The translations under genes were made by a program, and so were the position numbers. This document shows positions 8,961 to 18,768 of a stretch of 64,000 nt of DNA, one piece after another. Below the pieces are notes generated by a model, which saw only the letters and a list, made by a program, of their open reading frames with translations, did no database searches and was not told the DNA's origin. The stretch is from JBGSTR01 sp963707135. Lineage in GTDB: Bacteria > Pseudomonadota > Gammaproteobacteria > Chromatiales > Chromatiaceae. Every line of letters starts with the position of its first letter. Position 1 is the stretch's first letter. The stretch lies in NCBI GenBank assembly GCA_963707135.1, contig CAVPOY010000021.1, forward strand, positions 30,786 to 94,785, given 5' to 3'.

Positions 8961-9031
8961 GACGTCGGGTTACGGCGCGCCCCTAGGTATTGATAGAAAA
9001 GACGTGGTGCCGCGCGCCTAACCCGACCTAC
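8961..9031. repeat. Palindromic MITE-like repeat, copy with 31-bp loop
   Basis: The left arm GTCGGGTTACGGCGCGC (8964-8980) pairs with the right arm GCGCGCCTAACCCGAC (9012-9027), with one bulged base. The arms enclose a 31-bp loop. The arms have the same plan as 33131-33205 (GGTGGGTTTGGCGCC / GGCGCCGTAACCCACC), so both belong to one family of dispersed palindromes. Confidence 0.6.
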
Positions 9032-9067
9032 GGACTCTGCGGGGTCTCGTCGGATCGCCGCCCGATC

Positions 9068-9089
9068 CTCGCCCCTGCTCGGGGGCGAG
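9068..9089. terminator. GC-rich hairpin after the pilin operon
   Basis: CTCGCCCC (9068-9075) and GGGGCGAG (9082-9089) form a perfect 8-bp stem with a 6-base loop, 55 bp beyond the last pilin stop on the minus strand. No U-tract follows, so intrinsic termination is uncertain and it may be another REP-like hairpin. Confidence 0.3.
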
Positions 9090-9144
9090 GGCGGTTGGTT
9101 TGGCGGCCCAGGGGCGGGACTTCGCGGTCTGCCGGTAAACGGCG

Positions 9145-9632
9145 CTACCAGCACTGCAGGCCCGTGTCGGTCCCGGCGCTGTCCTCGGCGCCCTGGACCA
9201 GGCCGTTGGTCAGCGACAGCCAGGCGCAGAGCCGGTCCCGGGCCTGGCCGCCGGTGGCGATGGCGTACAGGGTCACGCTGTCGCGTCCGAGCTGCTCGGC
9301 TCCGCCGGGCTCCTGACTGCTGATGGTGTAATGGCCGTCGATCGAGGTCGTGGACAGGGTTGGCCCGTCGGAGACCAACGGGCAGTCGGTGCTGTCGAAG
9401 GCGCGGTAGCGGCTGTAGCAGCGCTCCAGCTGCTGGACGGCCTGCAGCAGCGACTGCCGCGCGTCGGTGCGCCGGATCTTCAGCACATGGCTCTGGTAGG
9501 ACGGGTAGGCGATCGAGGCCAGGATCGCGACTACCGAGATCGTGACCAGCAGCTCGGTCAGGGTGAAGCCGCGGCTCGAGTGGCTGCGTGCGGCGAACCG
9601 CCCAGCCGAGTGAGAGCACGTTTTGTCTTCAT
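9145..9632 (-). CDS. pilE: Type IV minor pilin PilE-like (frameshift near the start)
   Basis: The frame from about 9595 to 9145 encodes a type IV prepilin: cleavage and helix motif SRGFTLTELLVTISVVAIL, then SYQSHVLKIRRTDARQSL and a C-terminal Cys-Trp (GLQCW). That frame has no start codon. The ATG at 9632 (MKTKRALTRLGG...) is in another frame, and the length from it is 3n+2, so one base is probably missing (or two are extra) near 9575. The class III leader Gly-Phe and Glu5 are intact. The position directly after pilY1 fits PilE, the last gene of the Pseudomonas-type minor pilin operon, whose product primes pilus assembly. Confidence 0.75.
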
Positions 9633-9637
9633 GGGTT

Positions 9638-12600
9638 TCAATAGAGCTGGATCCAGGAGCCGCCGCCCGCGAGTCCCCCGGCTTCTCGCTGGTGATCTCG
9701 ATCTCGGCGTTCTTGGATGCTGCTGGCGAACTTGTATCTCCTTCGGTGCCGGCCGCGATGATCGCCGGCTCCTGGATGATGCCGACCTTCGATTTCTTGC
9801 CGCCTGGGCGATACCTGGATGGTCGTTCTCCTCGCCGTCGTCACCAGGGACGGTGATCTCCACGAGGTCCGCCTCGTGAATGACACCGTCGCCGTTCGAG
9901 GTCGAAGACACGTTCGTCGAGTTGCGCCCCGTCACGGGCGTTCAGCTCCATGAGCCAGCCGTCGCCGCCGAAGTCGCAGGGCGAGTCGGATGGGATCATG
10001 GTCGTGAAGATGATCCGTGTCCCGCGCACCTGCGGGTCGGTGACCTGCATCTCGCCCTCGCGGGTGCCGTTCGGCGGGAGGAGATCCATGTACCAACCGA
10101 GGTGCGTCGTCGGCGGGGTGTCCGCGGGCTTTCCGGCCTCGAGATCGCCAGTTGACCTCGTTTGCCGTGGTGACGCGCACATCGTAATCGACGTTGGCGC
10201 TTACTTCGCGATCGATCCGCTGCTCCAGCAGGTGGGCACGTCGGATGTCACCGTCGTCGTCGAGGCGGTCCCAGATGCCGTAGAAGCTGTTGACACTGCT
10301 GGTATCCGGAATGCGGTCAGTAGCTGGTAGTAGGCGCCCGGTGCCGAAGAGGACCAGGACGCCGCCGAACGGGTGGCGGATGACCTCCGGGCGGACCGTG
10401 ATCGGCCGGCTGTCCCCGGCGGATGACGGTCGTCGTGACGTCTTCCCGCTCCTCCCAGTGGCAGACCTGCTTGTATCCCTTCTTGGGCTTCCTAGGGTCC
10501 TTCAGGACCCATTCGCAGACCTCGACCTGGGTCGTTGTCCGTCGTCTCCGTCACGATGTCCTCGGTCCCAGTCCGGAACAGCGGCTTCCCGCCGAAGGAA
10601 ACCCCCAGCCACCGGCGCCGTTGGGCTCGAAGCGCCACAGGTTTCCCCTGCAGATCCCCGGCGTAGATGTAGTCGACGATGGCGTCGCCGTCGTAGTCGA
10701 TCGGGCGACGCTCGACAGGCCGTTGTCCGGGCCCGTCGTCCGCCTCGACGGCGTGCAGCAGCTCGCCGGTCGCGGCGTCGACGATGTAGAGCACGGCCTT
10801 GCCTTCGGTGGCTCTCGTAGCCGTTGCCGAACACGGCGGCCCAGGCGCCGCCGTGGTCGTTGTCGGCAGGCGGACCACGGCCGGCTTGCTGAAGGTGTAG
10901 CCGAGGTCCTCGAATCCGTCGTCGTCCCCGGTGATGTCCCAGAGGACCTTTCCGGCCGCGGTGGTCTCGGTCGACCGGAATGCTCCGGGTCGGTGATGTC
11001 GATCGCGAACATGCCCGCCCCGCCGGCGGCGAGCCCGGTCGACCAGGACGGTGCGCCACTCGGCCGCTCCGAGGTAGGCGTCCGCGACGGTCGGGTCGCC
11101 GTCGACGTAGAATCGGTGGTTCTCCTGGTAGTTCAGGGTCGGTCAGGCGCGACAAGGTTGGGATAGACGGCGCGGGGCACGTAGCCGAACAGCTCGGCGC
11201 CGTCCGTCGTCACGTCGAACGCGTGCAGCATGCCGTCGTTGGCGCCGACATAGAGGACGGTGGTCGCGGTCTGCGTGTGGCGTCGGCGAAGGCGCTGTAC
11301 CGCGCCGGTCTCGAGACTGTCCGGGTAGATAGGATCTCGGCGGGCCGACGTAGGCGGGCTCCGAGTTGACGATGTCCCCGAGCACGTACTCCCGGTTGCG
11401 GAACGCGCCGCCGTTTTGCACCTCATCGTCGTCACTCGCCGCGAACGTAGTCGAGCAGGTCCTCGCCAACCTCGTCGTCGCCAATGGGCAGCTGCGCAGA
11501 CCAGCCGCAGCCAGTCCTGCTGCGGCGTCGGCGATGTCGTCCCAGCGGAAGGGGACTCCGTGCCGATCGGCGGGGTCTTCGGCACTCGTATGGTGGTAAT
11601 GATGCGCCGTTGCGTCTCGCTCGGCCTGAGCGGTTACCTCGTCTCTCCCGTGCCAGACCGGATCCGCGAGTGCTTCCGTCCGTCGTTCAGGGAAAGGCGA
11701 CAGGTCGCCGGACCAGTCGTTGCTGTCGAACCGGGCTTGATAGATCTGGGTATCCGTCTGGAGCGTGACCGAGTTGATCGCCACCGAGGCCGAGGAGGTG
11801 GTCGCGGCGATCACGTCCAGGAACCGCGCGAGCGACGGCCCCAGCTCGGCCGGGTTGTTGGCGGAGTAGAAGCCGTCCGGGCGACCGTCGCCGTCCTGGT
11901 CCCACTCGGGCTGCTTAGGTCCGGGCAGTCCGTTGCCGTTGGTGTCGCTCGAAGCTGCCGTACTTGGCGGCGTACCAGAGGGGCTCTTCGAGCAGGCCCG
12001 CCGTCGAATCGCCGATCGTGTAGGTGTGGCTGGTCGCGCCGTATCGCCGACCTGACAGGACGAGCAGCCGAGCACTCCGGTCGGGTCCGTGTAGCTGAAA
12101 CCTTCTATCCCGGAGTGAACATGGAACCCGTCCTTGGTGGTCCCGCTGATGACGTAGCCGAAGCCCATGCGATGGTCCGTCGACTCGGCATCGACGTCGG
12201 TCGTTACCTCGATGCTGCTCGCCCCCAGCGACCCGGTAGCTCAGGGTGCCCTTCATGTCCTGGTCGTAGTCGCCGCCCTGCTCGCTGTCCTCCCAGTTCA
12301 CATACGCCGTGCCGGTGCCGGCTTCGACGTCCTGTTCGAGAATCTTGAAGTCGACGATCGCGCAGTTGCCGTCCGGATCGGGTTTCGTATTGCGGCAGGC
12401 GGCAGGATGGACAGCCGAGCGATCCGACCCGGGGACCGGGATGACGATCCGTGGCGCCGCCGGCAGCAGCGTGACGGCGCGGGTGGTGACGTTCTGGTCG
12501 TCCTTCGCGGTCCGGTGCGTATGTCGTTGGTGTGCGCCCAGTGCGCCAGGCCGCTGACCAGGTAGGTGCCCGTCGAGCCGGGGCGCGCCCGGGCAGGCCC

Positions 12601-14158
12601 CTCGACGCTGCCGAAGGCGTTGACCGTCTTGCCGGTGCAGAGCTGGTTGTTGTCGCTGCCGTTCTCGCCGACGAACCAGTCGCTGTCCGGTGATGGATTC
12701 GGCGTCGCCGACTGCGTTCGTCTCGGCCGCGGCATTCGGCGATCCGGCCAGCCCAGCTCGCTGCTCAGGCTGTCGTTGTCGTAGGAGGGCTCGCTGGCGT
12801 TGAATACGATGACGTCGCAGTGCGCACACCAGTTGTCCTCGTCGATCGGGTCCGACCAGGACGCGGTCGCGAGACCGGGAATGTAGCCGCTATCCGTCGC
12901 GTCGAAGGCGCTGTTGGCGGAAAGACCGGCGTAGTAGCGCACCGCCTCCAGGTACATCTCGCTCAGGGGATTGCCCCAGTTCGAGCAGTTGCCGTCGGTG
13001 AACGAGGACAGGCCCCAGATGCAGTTGTCGGTGTCGTTGTAGGTGCCGTCGTCGTAGTTGTAGCGGGCGATGCGTAGGCGATCGAGCGTCTTCACGATGC
13101 CGGCGGCGCCGGTGTAGGTGCCGTCGGTGTCGCGTTCACCTCGTCTCTGAAGGAAGTTAGACGTTCTTGCGCAGCACGCCGCCGGACTTGTTCTTCTGAT
13201 AGCTGCCGGTGATCAGGCCGAACAGCATCTGGTCGTCCTCGCCGTAGTCGTGCAGCAGGCCCGACCGGTTTGTAGCTGCCGCTCGGATAGCGCTTGCAGT
13301 CCTCGCGCCCCGAGCAGCCCGGCTACGCAGACCTGAACCCGCGCGACATAGTCCTTTTCGCCGAGTCCGTCGGTTGTCTTGTTCGGGATCGCTGGTCTGC
13401 GGAGCCGGTTGTATTGATGCCGCTGGAGTTGTCGCCCGGCTCGTCGTCCCAGGTGCACTGCCAGCGCTCGTTTGCGGCCCAGTAGCGGAAGTCGCCCTTG
13501 GCGACTCGGATCAACGGCGGATTGGTAACGTTCTGGGATTGACCGCCGGTGGCATAGGTGGTGTTGCACAGGGTCAGCTCCGGTCCGCGTGCGGCGATGG
13601 CTGTTGTCTGCGCAGCGGTGAATGGCGTCAGTCGCGGGATGTCCGCGCCCCGATAGTACTTGGCGAAGCTGTGGGCGTCAGTGGGGAGGAAGGCGCGCTC
13701 GAGGACGGTCGTGTCGGCATGTGTCGGTCGACCGGTACCCGCCGTAGAGCACCTTGCGCACGATGTCCATCCGCGACATCGACGCCCAGTTCAGGAAGTT
13801 GCCGCTCCAGGCCCCGGACACCTCGTCGCAGTAACCGTTTGCCGTGACGGCCTTCGGCTCGAAGCGCTTCGTCGCCGGTGTCGTAGTCGTAGCATTTCGT
13901 CGGGTCGAAGTAGCCGTAGTACTCGAAGTCGTGCTTGTACGAGGCGTCCGGGGCGCCGTCCTCGTCCAGGTCGTTCCAATCGGTGTACGCCTTGTAATAG
14001 AGGGCGTGATCGTTCGAGATCACGAACATCACCCGTGGTTTGGTCGCCTGCGTGACAGGCAAGGGGGTCTGGGAGACCTCGCAGAGACCGCGATTGGGAC
14101 CAGTATAGCCGCCGCTGCAGATCGCGCGGAGCAGGATATTCCTAGCCTGATTGTTCAC
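9638..14158 (-). pseudogene. pilY1: PilY1-like pilus tip adhesin, many frameshifts
   Basis: A GTG at 14158 preceded by GAGGAAAAGGAC starts a signal peptide whose core is split between frames (NNQARNILLRAICS, then AAAAILVPIAVSA). Family segments then appear in changing frames: TKPRVMFVISNDHALYY and DWNDLDEDGAPDASY (about 14050-13950), RYWAANERWQCTWDDEPGD (about 13480), CDVIVFNASEPSYDND (about 12800), VLYVGANDGMLHAFDV (about 11250), GMFAIDITDPEHS (about 11000) and LYIVDAATGELLHAVEA (about 10780). These match the PilY1 N-terminal region and C-terminal beta-propeller. At least ten frame changes occur over 1507 codon-equivalents. The net length is a multiple of three. Either dense base-calling errors or genuine decay is possible. 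PilY1 is a large tip-located, calcium-dependent adhesin and pilus regulator. Confidence 0.8.
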
Positions 14159-14229
14159 GTCCTTTTCCTCGTTGAGCCCGCCGACCAAATTGCGGAGCCC
14201 GTTCTCTGTGAATTGCCGCCTGCCTAGTG

Positions 14230-14730
14230 TCAGCGGCGAAAGCTCGCCTGCAGCGCCGCGCGCGTCGTCGTCGAGCCGCCGAATCCGAGGGCGGTGATTC
14301 GGTAACGTGGGGAGTCGCGGTGGTAGTTGCTTGTTCAGGCTTTCCCGCCGGCTAGCTCCATTTCCTCAATGATGTACAGCGGGCGCTCGGAAACGCCTCC
14401 AAGATCAGATTCGTAGCGCATCGCATTGCCGCTGGTCAGCGCTAGCGCGGCCGGCACGTCGGCGTCGGCGCGCCGATACAGACCCGGGAGATCGCCACAT
14501 TCGGGCCCGCCGGATTGCTTCCTCGTAGCGTATCCTCCGCCTCGCGCAGGGCGGCCTCCGCGGCCTGGAAGGCGAGCTGACGATCCTGGAGGTTGCCGGA
14601 CATGTGCTCGTCGGTCTTAATCGCCTTCAAGCGTGGTCAGGCTGATGGCCGTCATCAGCAGCAGGAGCACCATGCCGACGATCAGCGCGCTGCCGCGGTT
14701 CAACTCGGGGCGGGCTTGGAAACGAGCCAT
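14230..14730 (-). pseudogene. pilX: PilX-like minor pilin, frameshifted
   Basis: The ATG at 14730 begins MARFQARPELNRGSALIVGM with the hydrophobic helix LLLLMTAISLTTL. The frame then jumps at about 14640 (an apparent extra C) into KTDEHMSGNLQDRQLAFQAA, the typical PilX segment, followed by EAALREAED. Later parts (NAMRYESDLGGVSERPLYII and YRITALGFGGSTTT...FRR) are in further frames, so at least three shifts are present. The net length is a multiple of three (167 codons). It lies 15 bp after pilW and before pilY1, as in the canonical minor pilin operon. Confidence 0.75.
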
Positions 14731-14745
14731 GTCTGCTAGTCATGG

Positions 14746-15975
14746 TTACGGTACCGTGTTGCGCAGCGCGACGACGCCGCCGAAGGTCTTGCGCAGGTAC
14801 CGGTCCGAGGGCTCGACGGGCTCGTCCAGCATCTCGAGAAGGTCGTAGGACTGGCCCGTCTCGTCGGTGCGGACATTGGCGTCGCGGGAGCGGATCAGCA
14901 GCGCGAAGCGGACGCTGAGCACGTCGCGCCAGCTAATCAGGGAGGATGCGTCGATTTGGTCGGCGGTCTTGTATTCGTCGACGATCAGCGACTCGTCCTT
15001 GCCGGTCTTGATGCCATAGAGGACTTGAAAGTTCTCGACGCCGCGGAGTAGTTCGTCCTTGACGTAGGGCTTGCCGGCCTCGGCTTCGGGGTCTCCGGGG
15101 TAGGTCAGCCGGACGCGCGTCAACACCGGTGGATCGCTATCCCTGACGTAATAGGCGTGCACCGAGTACCGGGTGACCGACGAGCCCGGCTTCACTTTCG
15201 GGATATTTCCGGCCACGTCGGCCGGAAGCAGCTCGCAGTCGGCGTCGAATACCAGCGTCGTGGCGCAGTTTCCGGGGACGATGGCCGAGCTATCGCTGTG
15301 GACGACGGCGTCGTCGGTCGCACCGGTGACCTGGAAGATCGAGGTCTGACCGCAACTGGGGCTCGAGACAACCAATATCTCGCCCGGCTGGAAACCGTGG
15401 CCCGAGGGAACGAGATCGAGGGTTCTGTTATCGGCTTCTTGCAGGACTTCGATCGGACGTTCGGGGTCCGGAAGCGCGCGCCGGATGACGATCACGTCGG
15501 TTCCGTCAAGCTGTCCTCGAATCCATCGACTGATCCTGGGACGTCGTCGTCGAAGCCCCGGATGGCGTCAAACAGCGGGTCGTGTTCTTGGTCAACGAGC
15601 GGGTCGGTGCGGAGCTGATACAGCCACTCCTCCCCGGTCGCTGCATTCGTGCTGTCGACCGTGCTTCGCAGAAACGCGGACCTCGAACGCACCGCGGCGC
15701 CGCAGGAAAGGTAACCCGCCATTCGCAGGTCCGCGGAAAGGAAGTCCACCGCAAAGCGCCCGCTCTCGTTGAGCTCGGGCCAAGGCTTCGCTGACCCGCG
15801 TCGATTGGCTAGATCCGCTGTAGAGCTGGCCCATGGCGGCCACGATGACGAGGCCGAGCACCAGGGCGATCATCAGCTCGACCATTCCGAAGCCGGCGTC
15901 GGCTCGGGCCAGTCGCGCCGGGACCGGGTCCGAGCACCGCGGGCCTAAGGTAAAGCGCGGGAGATTGACGGTCAT
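14746..15975 (-). pseudogene. pilW: PilW-like minor pilin, frameshifted
   Basis: The ATG at 15975 overlaps the pilV stop (ATGA). The N-terminus leads to the prepilin motif DAGFGMVELMIALVLGLVIV and GQLYSGSSQSTRVSEALARAQ. The frame changes near 15780 to FAVDFLSADLRMAGYLSCG, typical of PilW, and again near 15500 to VIVIRRALPDPERPIEVLQ. The last 250 codons are continuous to a TAA at 14746. The net length is a multiple of three. PilW is a minor pilin of the tip-priming complex; the large C-terminal domain is the usual size for the family. Confidence 0.78.
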
Positions 15976-16550
15976 AGTTGCGTCACGACGCAGACCTCCT
16001 GCGTCGATGCGCGGAAGCTCGTCGCCTAGGCAGGATTCGTGGACCGCACTTGCGCTGGAGGCGTTGTTCTCTGAGCGGCGTGTCGTCCCAACGAACGGCC
16101 ACACGAAATATGTCATCGTTGCGCTCGATGCCCGCGTACCAGCCGCTGAGCCCCAGCGCATTCGCATCCTTCCACCAGAAGCGCAGGCTTAGCGTTGCCG
16201 GGTCCGTCCCGCTGAAGTCGCTGTACTCGTCGCGCTTACACTTGTCCTTGTGATTGCAGAGGCTTTCCCCGTCGTATGCCCCGCCCAACGCGTGTTGCCG
16301 TGTTGCGCTTGCCTCCCCTGTTCAGGCGCAGGCGTTCTACCATTGATTGCGCGAGGGAGGTGGCCTGGGTGCGCTCCAGCGCACTGTCGGCCGCTCTGAC
16401 CGACAGCACCTGCAGGCTCGCGAGCCCGGTGAAGGCGACGACGGTCACCGCGGTCGTAATCAGGATTTCCACCAGGGTGAAGCCGGCGGAATTGCGGTGC
16501 CGCGGACGGGTTGTCCGACGGCGGCTGGATTGTGCTGCCAGGGTTCTCAT
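15972..16550 (-). pseudogene. pilV: PilV-like minor pilin, frameshifted
   Basis: The ATG at 16550 overlaps the fimT stop by 4 bp. The sequence has a prepilin motif NSAGFTLVEILITTAVTVVAF, then the PilV-like ASLQVLSVRAADSALERTQA and SLAQSMVERLRLNR. The frame breaks near 16290 and continues as YSDFSGTDPATLSLRFWWKD and GWYAGIERNDDIFRVAVRWD. It breaks again so that the end reads EVCVVTQL with a TGA inside ATGA at 15972-15975. The net length is 193 codons. It is one of the minor pilins that cap the pilus. Confidence 0.75.
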
Positions 16551-17071
16551 GAGCAGCCCGTTCCGCTGGAGGTTAGGTCCATCCGGCCCACGTAGCCCAG
16601 GGTGAGCTGGCGGGACTCGCTGCTGTCGCAGTAGGTGAAGGAGCCCCTTTGGTCCGGGAAGCCGCTGCTCTTGAAGGACACGCCGCGGGCGACTGCCGAC
16701 TCCGGGGTCAACGTGAATCTTGGGTTCTCGAACTGGGCCGCGTAGAGGACCTCTTCGCCGCTGTCTACGGTGAGCTTGTTGTTCGCGTCGGAGAAGACGA
16801 TCCAGCCGGAACTCCAACTTGGCGAGTCGCCTTCGATGCAGGTCTTCGCGTCGGCGGAGGCGCATACGGAGACCGGGGTTCCCCGTCGTGCCGCTTCGCT
16901 GCGCGCGAGGGTGAAGGAGCTGGTCAGCTCGATGGTCACCTGGCTGCGCTGCATGCGTTCCTTGACCCCCATGAAACTCGGTACGCCTATCGTCAAGGTC
17001 AAAGCCGCGACACTGACGGTGGTCATCAACTCGACCAACGTAATGCCTCGAATTCCTTTCAAGGTGTTCAT
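16547..17071 (-). CDS. fimT: FimT/GspH-type minor pseudopilin
   Basis: This is the first gene of the minor pilin operon and the only one of the block that is intact. The 174-residue product has the prepilin cleavage and helix motif IRGITLVELMTTVSVAAL (Glu5 present), then the FimT/FimU/GspH pattern: SFTLARSEAARRGTPVSVC, a Cys pair (VCASADAKTC) and a C-terminal GTGCS. The ATG at 17071 has a GGGAAAAGGAC ribosome-binding site. The 4-bp overlap with pilV indicates coupling. FimT/FimU proteins help to initiate type IV pilus assembly. Confidence 0.88.
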   Translation of the reverse strand: MNTLKGIRGITLVELMTTVSVAALTLTIGVPSFMGVKERMQRSQVTIELTSSFTLARSEAARRGTPVSVCASADAKTCIEGDSPSWSSGWIVFSDANNKLTVDSGEEVLYAAQFENPRFTLTPESAVARGVSFKSSGFPDQRGSFTYCDSSESRQLTLGYVGRMDLTSSGTGCS

Positions 17072-17823
17072 GTCCTTTTCCCTAGCTCCGTCGCCCCGCC
17101 GCGTGTCGCTCTTGCGCCATCCTTTGGCCGCGAAGAAGGAACGCTTTGTTATTTGCCTTTAAGCATACTGGCGGTCTTCCAATCCGCCGTGATTCCGGTC
17201 GCAAGTCCCTTGCCGCGAGGCCTTTAGGTCACGCCCTGTGCGAGCGCTGCCCCTGTTTGCCTTCGATCCCGGGCGTCCTGCCCTGACCTGTACTAGCAGT
17301 CTCCGTGCCATGTTTTTTCTCATTAAATATCCAATAAAAACAGTCATTAAGAGATGGCCGTCTCACTCGGGAGTGACGTAAATCGTAAGAGCCGAGCACG
17401 GGGCGTTCAGTCCAGCCAGCTCGACGCAAGGCGCTACCGAACTTCCGACAGGGCTTCCAGGTCCGTCGACAGGGCGGAGTCGGTAGCGGAGGGTCCGGTA
17501 CCATTATTCCGGATGAAGGTGCTGCAAGCGTCGACACCCTGCGGCAAGGACGAGGATCGCGGTGCTGGCGTTCGAGTTTTGCTGACAAGCCGCTCGAACG
17601 GCCTGACGGGCGGGGATCCACGGATGTCCCGAGAGCTTAGGATGAGACCAGCAGCGTCAGTTACGGACCCGCGATGTCGAAACTCGGCTGGATGTGGGCG
17701 TCTCAGGTCTGTGGCGACTCGAAAAAAATTGCCGAATTATTATGGGCTTGCGTGGTTCAATATGGTAGGCACGGGGATTGCTTTAAGGAAGTCGAGACGG
17801 GACTTACTCGGAGGAGATCTACG
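17072..17823. other. Intergenic region between pilin operon and sigma-54 gene
   Basis: This 750-bp stretch has no motif-supported ORF. The short frames in it are arginine-rich shadows. It contains an AT-rich patch at 17310-17350 (likely part of the divergent pilin-operon control region), another around 17720-17765, and the strong sigma-54 site at 17768-17781. Confidence 0.45.
17768..17781 (+). promoter_or_regulatory. Sigma-54 (RpoN) -24/-12 promoter
   Basis: The sequence AGGCACGGGGATTGCTTT matches the RpoN consensus TGGCACG-N4-TTGCW almost completely. The GG (17768-17769) and GC (17780-17781) dinucleotides are separated by exactly 10 bp. Predicted transcription would start near 17793, about 30 bp before the ATG at 17824 and just ahead of its GGAGGAG ribosome-binding site. 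Confidence 0.7.
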
Positions 17824-18291
17824 ATGGCGACCGCGGCTGAGATGATGATGTCGGGCCATTTCCGGTTGGGCGGCGGAGAGGACCTGAATGCAAGGGTCGG
17901 GAGGACCTCACGGGGGCGGCCGCGCTTGACCCGACTGGTCGAGGTGCGGTCCAAAACTATCGCGCCGCTTGTGTCGGTGCCCGAAACCGTCGAACCGCCC
18001 GAACCGATTACCCCCGCCGCGCCGGCCGGCGCTGCTGTGGTCCTGAATATCGACGAGGAGGCACTTGAGCGCTTCATTCGGACCGTCGAGCGGTATGCCG
18101 CCGCGGGCGCCAAGGGGCGGCAACGGGCCTATCTGCATGCAACGGTCCGCCGCCTTTCTATCTTCGCGGACGATGACCAGGTGCGGATACACGCCCCAGA
18201 GCGGGTCGCGGAGGCGCTGCAGGCGTATGGCCACCTGCTTCAGGATCGCCAGATCAAAGTGCTACGCGAATGGCTGGAGGAGGGAGCCTGA
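17824..18291 (+). CDS. Unknown 155-residue protein behind a sigma-54 promoter
   Basis: The ATG at 17824 follows a GGAGGAG ribosome-binding site, so the longer upstream frame is discarded. The N-terminus (MATAAEMMMSGHFRLGGG) is followed by a basic stretch (ARVGRTSRGRPRLTRL), a Pro/Ala-rich linker (about residues 50-75), then a helical domain (EEALERFIRTVERYAAAG, GRQRAYLHATVRRLSIFADD, HAPERVAEALQAYGHLL). There is no signal peptide or membrane span. I do not recognise the family. The RpoN promoter and the nearby pilus operon hint at a motility- or surface-linked role, but this is inference. Confidence 0.6.
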   Translation: MATAAEMMMSGHFRLGGGEDLNARVGRTSRGRPRLTRLVEVRSKTIAPLVSVPETVEPPEPITPAAPAGAAVVLNIDEEALERFIRTVERYAAAGAKGRQRAYLHATVRRLSIFADDDQVRIHAPERVAEALQAYGHLLQDRQIKVLREWLEEGA

Positions 18292-18768
18292 CCGCGACGC
18301 GTCGGCACCCGGGTTCGACCCGTTCGGGCCACCGGGCCCAGGTGCCGCGATTCCCTTCAGCCACCTTTGAAACACATGGCAAACAGACTACTGGGTAGGC
18401 TGGGGTGAGGCACTAATCCCAACGAACGCTGGATCGGTCCATGCTCGCTCAGGGGGGCCAGAGTTGCGGATCGAGCGCGGAGTCGCGGTAAGCCGGTCGT
18501 AGCGCGCCCCGTGCTGCCGCTGTGGTATCGGTCGGGTTGCGAGCCAGCAAAAAGAAACCCCGAAGCCCTGGGGTGGAGGCTTCGGGGCAATCGCTTCCCC
18601 GGCTTGGGGCTGCCGGGAATCATGAGCCGCACTGAGGGGGGGATTCGGCGGCTCCGAGCAGCGTTGTGCTCGCAAAATGAGACTTTGCGGCTCCGGGGAA
18701 GTTCCCGGCATGGTGCGCGACTTCGGATTCGACTGGATAGCTTGCAGACGGAGTTAACGCAGCGGCCC
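18292..18768. other. Intergenic region downstream of polA
   Basis: This region lies between convergent genes. It contains the polA terminator (18558-18587). The remaining sequence shows GC-rich partial palindromes but no supported gene. Confidence 0.45.
18558..18587 (-). terminator. Rho-independent terminator of polA
   Basis: CCCCGAAGCC (18558-18567) pairs perfectly with GGCTTCGGGG (18578-18587) across a 10-base loop. On the minus strand the stem is followed by TTTCTTTTT. This is the right orientation for the polA transcript, ending about 180 bp after its stop codon. Confidence 0.85.

Larger units (their letters stand above)
8721..9144. other. Intergenic region with palindromic repeats, no gene
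   Basis: This stretch of about 420 bp between the pilin operon end and the ATP-grasp gene holds two adjacent palindromic repeats (8919-8949 and 8961-9031) and a GC-rich hairpin (9068-9089). I see no coding sequence supported by motifs. Confidence 0.5.

Noticed and set aside
17229..17621. Minus-strand frame in the pilin upstream region
   Set aside because: It is Arg/Pro/Ser-rich with no motif, and no ribosome-binding site was found.
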